Assembly (NCBI GenBank): GCA_030916885.1
Contig: JAUPVT010000024.1
Span: 1-64,000 of the forward strand
Direction of reading: 5' to 3'
Source: Chlamydiota bacterium
GTDB taxonomy: Bacteria; Chlamydiota; Chlamydiia; Chlamydiales; Rhabdochlamydiaceae
DNA: 64,000 nucleotides
Part shown: one piece after another, positions 39,618 through 50,299 of the stretch
How the letters are laid out: each line of letters starts with the position of its first letter
Numbering within the stretch: position 1 is the stretch's first letter
Notes under the pieces: generated by a model
The model's database searches: none
What the model was told of the DNA's origin: nothing
Seen by the model: only the letters and a program-made list of their open reading frames with translations
Program-made: the position numbers and the translations under genes

Positions 39618-42218
39618 TTAAGAAGAATTTTTTATAGAACCATTTACACTAGATGGAAAAATACGACATTTATCGTGCTCACTATATTCAATTCTTATTT
39701 TTTCTAACTCTTTAGGATCAACTAGACAAGGTTGAATATCCCAAACCAGTTTTGCATAATTTTTAATCGATTCATCGGAAGAAAAATTTCCCATTGCTGC
39801 TATGTTCTGCAGAGCGTACTCTGCCCATTCTTGGGGCTTTAAAAATAACTCCTCTACTTTTTTCTGTGTTCTATAATAATCCAACAGATCCCCTAAGACA
39901 AAGTAATAATCTGGTATGCACCCTGCCTGTTTATGTAGCAGGCTTTGATACAAATTGCTAAGAGCTTGATGCTCTTCTTCTGTTTGCGTAAAACTTTGAT
40001 CACGTAAAGAATCAAGCGCTTTTCGAATAGAGTTATTTTGCATATAGATATCCCAAGGATTATAGTTACCCGTATGGCGAATTAAATCATTCTCCAATGT
40101 GGTTTTACCAAAACGAAAGGGCCAAAAGCGATCTGTTACCTGTTGATGCATCTCAATGTTTGCTCCATCTTCTGTTCCGATTGTCAATGCTCCATTCATT
40201 GCTAACTTCATATTACCAGTGCCAGATGCTTCTGTTCCTGCTGTGGAGATTTGCTCGGATAAATCTGCTGCAGGAATAATCGTTTCTGCTTTTGATACGT
40301 TGTAATTCTCTATAAAAACCAATTTCAATTTCTGATTGGTTTTAGAGTCTTGATTGATTCGCCTAGAAATACAGTAACTTAATTGAATGATTTGTTTAGC
40401 TACTTCATACCCAGGAGCTGCTTTACCAGCAATGAACACCATTCTTTTGATACGACGCGCTTCTGGATTCTCTTGAAGTTCATGGTAGAGCATAATTACA
40501 TGAATAAGATTCATTAGCTGCCTTTTATACTCATGAATCCTTTTGATTTGCACATCAAAAAGAGCAGTCTCATCTAAAAAAGAGTAATGACCAACAGGTT
40601 TTCCTGTACTATCGCGTATAGGATTTGTATGTTGTAAGCATTCAAACAATGCTTGTTTATTTTTTTTCTTAATTTCTAAAAATTCTTTTTGAGAATCAAA
40701 ATCATTAGCAAATGAGGCAAGATTGCGTATTTCTTGAAATTGTGTAATCCACTGTTTACCAATTTTTTTTGTAATAAATGCAGCAAGAAGTGGATTGCAA
40801 TCTAAAAGCCACCTTCTTGGCGTCACTCCATTGGTTATATTGACAAACTTTTCTGGGTACATTTCATAAAAATCTTTAAAGATCTCTTTTTTTAAGATCT
40901 CTGTATGTAAAGTTGCTACTCCATTTACTCGATGCGACCCATAAATAGCCAAATTAGCCATTTTGACCTGACCTTCTTCAATAATCGACATAGATCTTAC
41001 TCTATCTTCATCTCCTGGATATTTTCGACGAATCTGATTACAAAATTCTAGATTTATTCTTTCGATAATCGAATACTGACGTGGCAATAGATATTGCAAA
41101 CTACTTTGATTCCACTCTTCTAAAGACTCTCTTAGGATGGTGTGATTGGTAAAATTACAACAAGTTTTTACAATATCTAAAGCTTCTTCCCATCCAAAAT
41201 CGTGCTCTGTTATAAGTAGTCGTTGCAATTCTGCAATCGTAAGTGCGGGATGAGTATCGTTGATGTGGATTCGCACTTTATCCGCAAATTCATTCATATT
41301 CGAGAAAATAAAAAGATGTCTTCTAATGATATCTTGCAAGGAAGCAGATACCAGAAGAAATTCTTGTTTTAAACGAATTCTTTTACCTGTTTCATTGTGA
41401 TCATTAGGGTATAATACATCAGTAAGACTGGTGTTTTCTGCAGCTGCACCGAGCATTCCTGCATTGTAGCGCTGCAACTGGAAGTTCCGAGGAGATTCTT
41501 TTGTGGTCCATAAGCGCAGGGTATTTACTGTAAAATCGGAGGTTTCTTTGTATCCAATAATCGGAATATCATAAGATAAAGCTCTTACCTCTTCATAGTC
41601 TGTTAATTCATAGACATCTACCCCTTTTTTATTTTTACTTGGAACTGCTTTTCCAGCATAAAAAACAGAGGCAGCATGCATATCACGACGATATTCCCAA
41701 GGATTTTCATGCAATAGCCATGCCTCTGGTCTCTCTACCTGAATTCCATTACATACTGCTTGATCAAAAATGCCATATTGATAACGAAGCCCAAATCCAA
41801 TAGCTGGAATTTGCTGAGTAGCAAGCGAATCCATTAAACAAGCAGCTAATCTTCCCAATCCTCCATTGCCAAGACCTGGCTCTGGCTCAAAATGCAACTG
41901 TTCTTGATAGGAGCGATTTAACTGTTTAAATACATAATTAATTAAATCAGTTGCATGGATATTTATAATGTTATTTTGACAAAACCGTCCAGGCATATAT
42001 TCCATGCATAGGTAAAAAAGCATCCGCGCTTTTTTCTCTCTGTATGTATGCACACAAGCAGTCCAATTAATCATGATTTCCTCACGCAATGTTAGAGCGA
42101 ATGCGCGATAAAACTCTTCTGGACTAGCCTCATTAATCGTTACTCCCATTGTAGTAATCAAGTAATGTCTAATTTTTTGTATTAAATTAATTGCTTGGGT
42201 TTGCGTTTTTAAATCCAT
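39618..42218 (-). CDS. glgP: glycogen/maltodextrin phosphorylase
   Basis: EPGLGNGGLGRLAACLMDS, VQIKRIHEYKRQLMN, EASGTGNMKLAMNGALTIGTEDGANIE. Confidence 0.97.
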   Translation of the reverse strand: MDLKTQTQAINLIQKIRHYLITTMGVTINEASPEEFYRAFALTLREEIMINWTACVHTYREKKARMLFYLCMEYMPGRFCQNNIINIHATDLINYVFKQLNRSYQEQLHFEPEPGLGNGGLGRLAACLMDSLATQQIPAIGFGLRYQYGIFDQAVCNGIQVERPEAWLLHENPWEYRRDMHAASVFYAGKAVPSKNKKGVDVYELTDYEEVRALSYDIPIIGYKETSDFTVNTLRLWTTKESPRNFQLQRYNAGMLGAAAENTSLTDVLYPNDHNETGKRIRLKQEFLLVSASLQDIIRRHLFIFSNMNEFADKVRIHINDTHPALTIAELQRLLITEHDFGWEEALDIVKTCCNFTNHTILRESLEEWNQSSLQYLLPRQYSIIERINLEFCNQIRRKYPGDEDRVRSMSIIEEGQVKMANLAIYGSHRVNGVATLHTEILKKEIFKDFYEMYPEKFVNITNGVTPRRWLLDCNPLLAAFITKKIGKQWITQFQEIRNLASFANDFDSQKEFLEIKKKNKQALFECLQHTNPIRDSTGKPVGHYSFLDETALFDVQIKRIHEYKRQLMNLIHVIMLYHELQENPEARRIKRMVFIAGKAAPGYEVAKQIIQLSYCISRRINQDSKTNQKLKLVFIENYNVSKAETIIPAADLSEQISTAGTEASGTGNMKLAMNGALTIGTEDGANIEMHQQVTDRFWPFRFGKTTLENDLIRHTGNYNPWDIYMQNNSIRKALDSLRDQSFTQTEEEHQALSNLYQSLLHKQAGCIPDYYFVLGDLLDYYRTQKKVEELFLKPQEWAEYALQNIAAMGNFSSDESIKNYAKLVWDIQPCLVDPKELEKIRIEYSEHDKCRIFPSSVNGSIKNSS

Positions 42219-42293
42219 CTGTTTTCTTTGTTACTTGATATTCTTCTGAGCATTGTGTAATTACTTAATTATCTAACATAAGCAAGAGTTAAT

Positions 42294-43694
42294 GTGCAAA
42301 AATTTGACCTTATTGTAATTGGTTCAGGCCCAGCAGGAGAAAAAGCAGCTGTCAAAGCGGCTTATTTTGGTTATAAAGTAGCAATTATTGAAAAGGAAGA
42401 GTTATTTGGAGGAGCTGGAACGGTGACCGGAACCCTCCCTTCTAAAACTCTTAGAGAAACCGCTTTGTATTTTTCTGATAAGTTAGAAAAAGGTCTTTAT
42501 GGAATTGATCGTACTTTTTCTCAAGAAGCCTCTATGACAGATTTTATGTATCGTAAGAATCTAGTGAAAGATTCCTCTTCTAAAGAGGTTTTTGATAATT
42601 TATCGCGTCATCATGTCAGCATCTTTTATGGAGTAGCTAGTTTTGAAGACGCGCATACCCTTCATGTGCAAGGTAAAGACCACATCTCACTCTTTGGAGA
42701 GTACATCATCATCGCTACAGGATCCTACCCTTATCATCCAAAAAATATCCCTTTTGATAGCAAACGGGTTCACGATTCTGATACTATTCTACAATTGACA
42801 AGACACCCTTCATCCTTATGTATTGTAGGAGCTGGCGTCATCGGTTGTGAGTATGCAACTATTTTTGCAACAATTGGAACGCATGTCTATTTAATTAACG
42901 ATAAAAAAAAAATCCTTCCCCATCTTGACGAAGAGATTTCACATGCACTTGTAAAAGAAATGCAGAGCTCTGGTATTGACATCCTTTTTAATACCTCGAT
43001 TGAATCCATTCATACCCCTCCTTCTGACCAGACTCTTATAGAGGTTCATCTAAAAAACAAAAAAAATTTAGAAGTTGACATGTTCTTATTTGCAGCTGGA
43101 CGCAGCGGAAATATAAAGCAGCTTAAATTAGAACAAGTGGGAGTTAAAACAGGAAAGAGAGAATTGATTGTAGTAGATCACCAATATCGTACTAACATAT
43201 CTAACATCTTTGCAGTTGGGGATGTCACTGGCTTCCCTGCTCTTGCTAGCACTAGCATGGAACAGGGTAGGATTGCAGTAGCTCATATTTTTCAAACGCA
43301 AGATCTTGAACACCTGCCTACCTATTTTCCTTATGGAATTTATACTATTCCAGAAGTATCTACTATTGGGCTAACCACAGAAGAAGCAGAAGAAAAAAAG
43401 ATCCTTTACTCTATAGGAAAAGCGTATTATGCCAATATGCCCAGAGGCAAAATTATGGGTGCAAAAACCGGAATGCTCAAACTGCTTTTCCATAAAGATA
43501 CTCTACAAATCTTAGGAGTGCATATTATTGGAAGAATTGCCACTGAAATCATTCACTATGGCGTAATTCTTGTAGAAGATAAAAAAACACTGCACCACGT
43601 AATATCGCAAGTATTTAACTGTCCTACCTTGCATGATCTTTATAAAGATGCGGCCTATGATGGATTAGTTCAAGTAACGCCAAAATTTAAATAA
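42294..43694 (+). CDS. sthA: soluble pyridine nucleotide transhydrogenase-like flavoprotein
   Basis: IGSGPAGEKAAVKAAYFG, TVTGTLPSKTLRE, second Rossmann VGAGVIGCEYA; GTG start. Confidence 0.82.
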   Translation: MQKFDLIVIGSGPAGEKAAVKAAYFGYKVAIIEKEELFGGAGTVTGTLPSKTLRETALYFSDKLEKGLYGIDRTFSQEASMTDFMYRKNLVKDSSSKEVFDNLSRHHVSIFYGVASFEDAHTLHVQGKDHISLFGEYIIIATGSYPYHPKNIPFDSKRVHDSDTILQLTRHPSSLCIVGAGVIGCEYATIFATIGTHVYLINDKKKILPHLDEEISHALVKEMQSSGIDILFNTSIESIHTPPSDQTLIEVHLKNKKNLEVDMFLFAAGRSGNIKQLKLEQVGVKTGKRELIVVDHQYRTNISNIFAVGDVTGFPALASTSMEQGRIAVAHIFQTQDLEHLPTYFPYGIYTIPEVSTIGLTTEEAEEKKILYSIGKAYYANMPRGKIMGAKTGMLKLLFHKDTLQILGVHIIGRIATEIIHYGVILVEDKKTLHHVISQVFNCPTLHDLYKDAAYDGLVQVTPKFK

Positions 43695-43760
43695 AGCGAT
43701 CTTGCTATTATTTAGTAGATAGATAAACAAAATCAATTTAAGAGGAGATTTTATACGTCT

Positions 43761-43847
43761 AGACAAAACAGAAGCTACAAAAAAGAATTTAAGTTAAACG
43801 CGGTACAGCTCTATAAAAACTCAAGGAAACCAAGAAAAAATATCTAA
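43761..43847 (+). pseudogene. IS3-family OrfA-like N-terminal remnant
   Basis: RQNRSYKKEFKLNAVQLYKNSRKPRKNI*. Confidence 0.5.
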
Positions 43848-44075
43848 GAACCTAACATATAAAGTCATTAAGCATTCATTTTCTTTAAAAGAAGAACTTG
43901 CACATGCGATATTATACCAGCCTATTTTTAAGGCAGCTTTTACTGTTTCTAAATTACTTTTATACCACTCACTTGCGTGCTGAAGCCTCGTCTATCTGTA
44001 TCGAAAGCAACCTTTATAAGCTCCTTATTATTTTGGAGCTCCAACCTCACGCGTTTAAGAGCCTTCGCCCCTATT
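43821..44075 (-). pseudogene. remnant of DUF4116-repeat-like protein
   Basis: GAKALKRVRLELQNNKELIKVAF… then, frameshifted, RLQHASEWYKSNLETVKAALKIGWYNIACASS. Confidence 0.4.
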
Positions 44076-44274
44076 CTTTCAATCTCTTCATACAAACGAT
44101 TTTGATCTGTAATTTCTCAGGTAATTTTTTCACACATAAAATTCGAAATATTCCTAATAGGAGTCATAGATATACCCTCTTTATTTATGCAACTTAAATC
44201 TCTAGATAAGTCCTTTTATTTAATAAAGAAATATATTTACTTCTCTTTTTCCTTTTGCTAGACTTTAATACACT

Positions 44275-45377
44275 ATGAATTTTTTGAAACTAGTTCCAAA
44301 ACAACTTGTTTTACAAAATGACATGACTTATCAAGGGCATGCGCCAAAGTGGTTTAAAGAAACGGTTTTTGGCGACATTGTCTTTACAATAGGAATGACA
44401 GGATATGTTAAATCACTAACAGATCTTTCTTATGCAGGACAAATCTTAAACTTTACTTTTCCTTTGATCGGCAATTATGGTGTTGCTGATTCTTGCGTGT
44501 GGGAGTCTTTGAAAATTCACTTCAAAGGCGTTATTATTCATCACCTCTGTCCTTTTTACAGCCATTATCAAGCAAAAACCTCTCTAACTCAATGGTTACA
44601 CATGCAAAAAGTTCCCTTTCTTTCTGCAATAGATATCTGTGCTTTAACAAAGAGAATTCGAATAAAAGGGAGTGTACTTGGAGCGATTACGCAAGAGGGT
44701 AAAAAAACGGTAAGTTTTGCTAATTCTTATGCTACTTCTCTTGTCAAAGAGGTACTTTGTCCTATCTTAAAGAAATATGGGAAACGAAGGAAAACTATGA
44801 TTTTAGTTGATTGTGGAATAAAGCAAAGCTTCTTGCGAAGAAGACTTAACTTTCCTATTCAAATCAAACGAGTTCTTTTTGATTACGATTATTTAGACCA
44901 AGAATACGATAGAGTTCTTTTATCTAATGGACTGGGAGATCCTCTTGACTGTAGACAAACAGTGGACATTTTAAAAAAATCCTTCAATAAAAAAAACCGA
45001 TTTTTGGCATTTGCTTAGGAGCTCAAATCATGGGATTGGCAGCTCAAGCAAAAACCTATAAACTACCCTTTGGACACCGAGGACAAAATCAACCTTGTGA
45101 ATGCATAGAATCAGGACGTTTTTTTCTCATACCGAAAAACCATGGTTTTGCGGTTGAGGAAAACAGTTTATCTAAAAATTGGAAAGTCACATTTCGCAAT
45201 GTGAATGATGCCTCCGTTGAAGGAATTCGCCATAGAGAGCTTCCCTTTTTTTTCGTGCAATTTCATCCTAAAGTATCTCCTCACCCCATTGATATGATGG
45301 GGTTATTTTTGAAAAATTTTATAATATATTATAGAGAACGAAAGATTATAAACGTTTTCAAGGAAAGTTTGTATTGA
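44275..45377 (+). pseudogene. carA: carbamoyl-phosphate synthase small subunit, frameshifted (ORFs 44275-45018 and 45030-45377)
   Basis: LSNGLGDP in frame 1; KPIFGICLGAQIMGLAAQAKTYKLPFGHRGQNQPC…NHGFAVEENSL…EGIRHRELPFFFVQFHPK in the other frame; shift at A8 run 44989-44996. Confidence 0.88.
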
Positions 45378-46789
45378 TTTTAGGTTCTGGAGGTTTAAAG
45401 ATCAGTCAAGTCGGCGAGTTTAATTACTCTGGAACTCAAACTATTAAAGCGCCAAAGGAAGAAAAAATTCATAGGATTTTGATCAATCCTAATATTGAAA
45501 CATTACAAACAGCCCCTTACACAGCGAATGAAATTTACTTGCTTCTACTTGATGCAGAAGTAGAAAATCGTCATAAGTTCTCTAGTTTATTACATAAATT
45601 AAAAATTGATCACCTAACATGGCCCACTGTCATTTCACTTACTCAAGCAAAATGCTTTGCAAACCAAGTGGGTTATCCTGTTCTGATTAGGCCCTCTTAC
45701 GTGCTTTCAGGATCAGCGATAAACATTGTCTTTTCTGAAGAAGATCTAGCTCAATTTCTTATTCAAGCAGCAAAGATTTCTCCTGAGCATCCCGTTGTCT
45801 TATCCAAATTTATTGTAAAAGCTAAAGAACTGGAAGTTGATGGAGTGGCTAAAGAAGGAAGAATTATTATTGAAGCTGTTTCTGAGCATATTGAAAATGC
45901 GGGAATGCATTCAGGATATGCTACAATGGTTTTACCTCCTCAAAATTTAGATCTAGAAACCATTCGACGTACAAAACTTATCAGAAGGCAAATTGTCAAA
46001 GCACTTGAAATCACCTGTCCTTTTAATATTCAATTTGTCGTTAAAGGTAATTCTATTCAAGTTATTGAATATAATCTGAGAGGTTCTCGTTCTTTTTCTT
46101 TTGTCAGTAAAGTAACATGCCATAATTTTATTGAAATTGCAACTAGAGTGCTTTTAGACCAACCTATTTCAGATATCTTTAAAACCCTTGAGTTTGATTA
46201 TGTAGGCATTAAGAGTCCTCAATTTTCCTACCAACGCTTAAAAGAAACCAGTTCTGTTGCTCATGTTGAAATGGCTTCAATTGGAAAGGTAGCTTGCATA
46301 GACAGAGATTTACAAGAAGCTTTTTTCCTTTCTTGGATGACTAAACAAATAAGAATTAAAAGGAAAAAAATCTTATTTCGCATTGGAGGCGATAAAAAAA
46401 ATAAACTATTGAAATTGATTAAAGCGCTTGCAGACTGTAGGTGGAAAATTTTTGCTACCCAAGGAACTCATGACTTTCTCAAAAGTCATCAAGCAGCATC
46501 TCAATGCATCTATAAAAGAAGTCAAAAAAAGCAACCCGATCTATCTAGCTTCATAAAAAAGGGCTATTTTGATTTAATTATAAATATCCCTAAAGGCACA
46601 GGAGCTAATCCTATAACAGATGGGTTTCATATTAGACGTTTAAGTATTGATCATCACATCCCCTTGATTACTCACTTACAAAACGCACAAGTATTTTTAA
46701 GCTGTCTAGTAGATCTTAATTTGAAATCCTTACTTATCCTTCCATCGCAACGCTTTGCTACAATTTCTGAAAAAAGATCTAACAAATAG
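45374..46789 (+). pseudogene. carB: carbamoyl-phosphate synthase large subunit with large in-frame internal deletion
   Basis: CAD-like start MILGSGGLKISQVGEFNYSGTQTIKAPKEE…INPNIETLQT joins directly to the second ATP-grasp half (NRHKFSSLLHKLKI…YPVLIRPSYVLSGSAINIV…SEHIENAGMHSG); 471 aa versus roughly 1,050-1,100 expected. Confidence 0.88.
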
Positions 46790-46801
46790 AAGGATTATAA
46801 A

Positions 46802-47923
46802 GTGAAAAAAACAGCTAAGTTTTTAAAAAATATTCTACTTATAACTTTTGTAAAGGTTTTACGTTATTTTATCAAACAAAATGTTACACGAGATAGGTTT
46901 TTAGTGATTTCTACAACTGGACTAGGTGACACTTTATGGGGAACTCCTTCGATCCGCTCTCTTAGAGAACAGCACCCTAAAGGATATATTGCAGTTCTAA
47001 CAAGCCATATTGGAAAAGAATTGTTGGAAAACAATCCTTATATCAATGATCTTTTCTTATTGAAAAAACCTCTAATTACCTCTCTTATTTCTCTTTATTC
47101 AAAGTTAAAGAAAAAGAAGTTTTCCTGTATTTTATTCTTTCATTCCTCTCAAAGAATAGTTTTGCCTTTTGTATATTTATTAGGTGCTAAAAAAATTATT
47201 GGCACGGAAGGATCAAATAAAGGACTCGATTCTTTAATGACTCACCTTCTTCCAAAAAAACCACAACATGAAATCGTAAGACGCTTAGAAATTATTGCAG
47301 CAGTAACTAGGAAAAAACCAGCTCATCATCGAATAGAAATTGCTTTAAACCAACAAGACAAAAAAAATGCACTCCCTTTAATAGACCATTTGTTAGATCG
47401 CACACAGCCTTGCATTTTACTTCATCCAGGATCTAAAGATCTTTTTAAACGTTGGCCTTCTTCTCATTTTATTGCGTTAGGTAATCTATTAAGCACGCAA
47501 CATAAATACCACATATTTATTACAGGTAATCAATCGGAAAAAGAACTAGTTTTACAAATCGCCGCTAATATTCCCAATAGCACTTCCTTGATAGATCTGC
47601 CGTTAAAAACATTTGCTGCTCTTATTCAGAATATGGATTTAATGGTTTGTAATGATACAGGCCCAATGCATATGGCTTTTGCTATAAAAACACCCACTGT
47701 TGCCATTTTTTGTCCTACAAACCCTCATCTATGCGGTCCTTATGCTATAAAAGACTATACGGTAATTACAAAGAAAAAAACCTGTTCTCCCTGCTTACAA
47801 AAAAAATGCACAAATCCTTTTTGCATGTTGCAAATAGGAATACAAGAAGTCTATGAAGCTGTTTTACATCAACTCTGTAAATCAGAAAAATTTGCTTTAA
47901 AGTCTTTAAAGAAACTTTCATGA
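46802..47923 (+). CDS. glycosyltransferase family 9 (heptosyltransferase-like)
   Basis: STTGLGDTLWGTPSIRSLREQHP, LLHPGSKDLFKRWPSSHF, DLMVCNDTGPMHMAFAIKTPTVAIF. Confidence 0.88.
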   Translation: MKKTAKFLKNILLITFVKVLRYFIKQNVTRDRFLVISTTGLGDTLWGTPSIRSLREQHPKGYIAVLTSHIGKELLENNPYINDLFLLKKPLITSLISLYSKLKKKKFSCILFFHSSQRIVLPFVYLLGAKKIIGTEGSNKGLDSLMTHLLPKKPQHEIVRRLEIIAAVTRKKPAHHRIEIALNQQDKKNALPLIDHLLDRTQPCILLHPGSKDLFKRWPSSHFIALGNLLSTQHKYHIFITGNQSEKELVLQIAANIPNSTSLIDLPLKTFAALIQNMDLMVCNDTGPMHMAFAIKTPTVAIFCPTNPHLCGPYAIKDYTVITKKKTCSPCLQKKCTNPFCMLQIGIQEVYEAVLHQLCKSEKFALKSLKKLS

Positions 47924-49176
47924 ATCATACATTCAGAAATAGAAGCGTGATTTCGATTGAAAATTTTTCTACTCAAGAGATTCTCTATCTTTTAGAAAAA
48001 GCGCATATAATGAAAAATTCTCCTTTTCTACCCTCACTAAAAATTTCTATTCTCGCTACCTGCTTTTATGAGCCTTCCACTAGAACTCGTCTCTTGTTTG
48101 AAGCCTCTATGCTTAAATTAGGAGGTGGGGTAATTGGATTTTCCAATGGGAAAAATACCGCTGCACAAAAAGGGGAATCTCTTGAAGATACAATAAGAGT
48201 TAAAGAATCTATTCATCTAGCTCATAAAAGCACTCAAGGACCGGTCATCTATGCAGGTAATGGCACAGAAGAACATCCTACTCAAACCTTAACAGATCTA
48301 TTTGCCACGCAGGAAACACAAAAAAACCTTAAAAGATTGTCCGTTACCTTTTTATGGGATCTTAAATACGGGTGCACAGTGCACTTTCTCTGCATTGCAT
48401 GTGTTTTATTTGATATGCACCTATTTTTTTATTCTCCCAATGGTCTATTCCTTCCTCAAGAGATCCTTGCTCATTTAACAAGAAAAAAAATACAATTTTC
48501 CTTTCATCAAAGTTTAGACGAAATCATTCCCTATACAACGCATCTGCAAACACATAAATTGATAAGCACTGATCCCACCTTCTTTAATCTTTATCCCTTA
48601 AAATTAGAGCATTTAGCAAATGCACCTTCGCATTTAAAAATACTATATCCACTTCCAAAAGCCAAAGAAAAAGGCCTTTGTCTGTATTGCGAGGTAACTC
48701 ACCACCTATTTCTTTTGATAAAAGCTTATGATTCACTAAGAACTAAAGCACAAGTTAATTCTCATTTACCACAACAAGTTCATTCTGATGGATTATGGCG
48801 GACTATTAGAGAAAAAATGGTTGACACAATTGGATCTGATCATGCCCCTCACATCCTAGAAGGAAAATCCGCAAATTATCCTAGAAATTTATCGGGAGTG
48901 CCTGGTATAGAAATTACCCTTCCCTTACTTCTCGATGCCTGTAATCAGGGGAAAATCCAATTGTCCGATATAGAACAAGTCATGCGTAAAAAAATCTTAG
49001 AAATCTTCCGATTGCCTCTTTATCGAGGCATTGTTCTAGTTGATATGCAAAAAACACAAGTTATATACCCCTCTGTATTGCAGACGAAATACAGTTGGAG
49101 TCCCTATGCAGATCTTACTCTAAAAGGTTGGCCTATTATGACTGTTTTAGGAGATAATCTCTATGCCTGCCACTAA
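47920..49176 (+). pseudogene. in-frame chimera: aspartate carbamoyltransferase fused to C-terminal half of dihydroorotase
   Basis: YEPSTRTRLLFEASMLKLGG, EEHPTQTLTDLF, WDLKYGCTVH…ILYPLP then GLCLYCEVTHHLFLL…DTIGSDHAPHILEGK…GVPGIEITLPLLLDA. Confidence 0.88.
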
Positions 49177-50269
49177 ATTACCTATTTGGTATCCAGATCA
49201 TGCCCCTATTTACGATACGAAAAAAAGTTATCTAGAAAATGCAGAAGAAGGCCCTTTCTTTGATGGAGCAATTCCCAAAAGAAACCTTCCTTCTAGAGAA
49301 GAGATGCTTAATTTTTTGGGGTTCCCAGTAGCCTCTTGTATTGGTGTAGCAGCTGGGCCTTTATTAAACTCTAAATGGATTTCACTAGCAGCTAAACTAG
49401 GGTACGATATTCCTGTATATAAAACCATTCGAAGTAAAGAATATGCAGCTCATCCTATGCCAAATATTATTTATGTCGATACAAATGGCCCTATACATGT
49501 AAAGGATCCCAAATATAGTGTTAAACAAATTTCTTTTCCGCCTGAGCAAATAGAGGATCTAGCTATTACAAACTCTTTTGGCATGCCTTCTAGATCACCT
49601 GCTTTTTTACTAGAGGATATCCCTCGTGCAAACGCTTATCTACAAGAAGGACAGGTTATGGTTGTTTCCATATTAGGTTCCTTTCAAAAAGAGCGTTCTT
49701 TTATAGAAGATTTTGTAGCTGTTGCCACCTTAGCTAAAGCAGCAGGTTCTAAGATTATCGAAGCGAATTTCTCTTGCCCTAATGTAAAGGCAAAAGAAGG
49801 AGCTATCTACCTGTCTCCTTCTTCCGTTGGAGAAATCGGAAAGGCACTTGTTAAAGCTATTCACCCTATTCCTTTAATCATTAAAGTGGGTGTTTTTCCT
49901 TCTAAACAGCTATTACAAGAAGTGCTAATTATAGCTGCTCAAAATGGAATCCAAGCTATTTCTGGGATTAACTCAGTTAGTTCTAAAATAGTTGATTCTA
50001 TGGGGAGCTCTCCCTTAGGACCTGATAGACCAGTAAGTGGTATTTGCGGAGGGCCTATTCTCTCCACCGCAGTGCGATTTATTACAGAAGCTCATGAAAT
50101 CATCCAAAAAGAAAGGCTCGATCTTACTTTAATCGGAGTAGGAGGTATTTCTCTGCCAGAGCATTTTTCGGTTTTTTTTAAAGCTAAAGCTAACGCCGCA
50201 ATGACCGCAACAGGTATGATGTGGGATCCTTATTTAGCAGCAAAATACCATACAAAAGAGCAGAGATGA
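49163..50269 (+). CDS. pyrD: dihydroorotate dehydrogenase-like protein
   Basis: IEANFSCPNVKAKEG, PLIIKVGVFPS, LIGVGGIS, ATGMMWDPYLAAK. Confidence 0.82.
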   Translation: MPATKLPIWYPDHAPIYDTKKSYLENAEEGPFFDGAIPKRNLPSREEMLNFLGFPVASCIGVAAGPLLNSKWISLAAKLGYDIPVYKTIRSKEYAAHPMPNIIYVDTNGPIHVKDPKYSVKQISFPPEQIEDLAITNSFGMPSRSPAFLLEDIPRANAYLQEGQVMVVSILGSFQKERSFIEDFVAVATLAKAAGSKIIEANFSCPNVKAKEGAIYLSPSSVGEIGKALVKAIHPIPLIIKVGVFPSKQLLQEVLIIAAQNGIQAISGINSVSSKIVDSMGSSPLGPDRPVSGICGGPILSTAVRFITEAHEIIQKERLDLTLIGVGGISLPEHFSVFFKAKANAAMTATGMMWDPYLAAKYHTKEQR

Positions 50270-50299
50270 TCCAACTATAAACTAAAAAATGACTCTTGA

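Noticed and set aside
43898-44197. 99-aa plus-strand ORF
   Set aside because: No protein-like pattern; it overlaps a minus-strand DUF4116-like relic that explains the open frame better.
44989-44996. Programmed frameshift or transcriptional slippage making functional CarA
   Set aside because: Possible in principle, but the catalytic Glu is Lys (HPK) and the adjacent pyr genes are also damaged, so decay is simpler.
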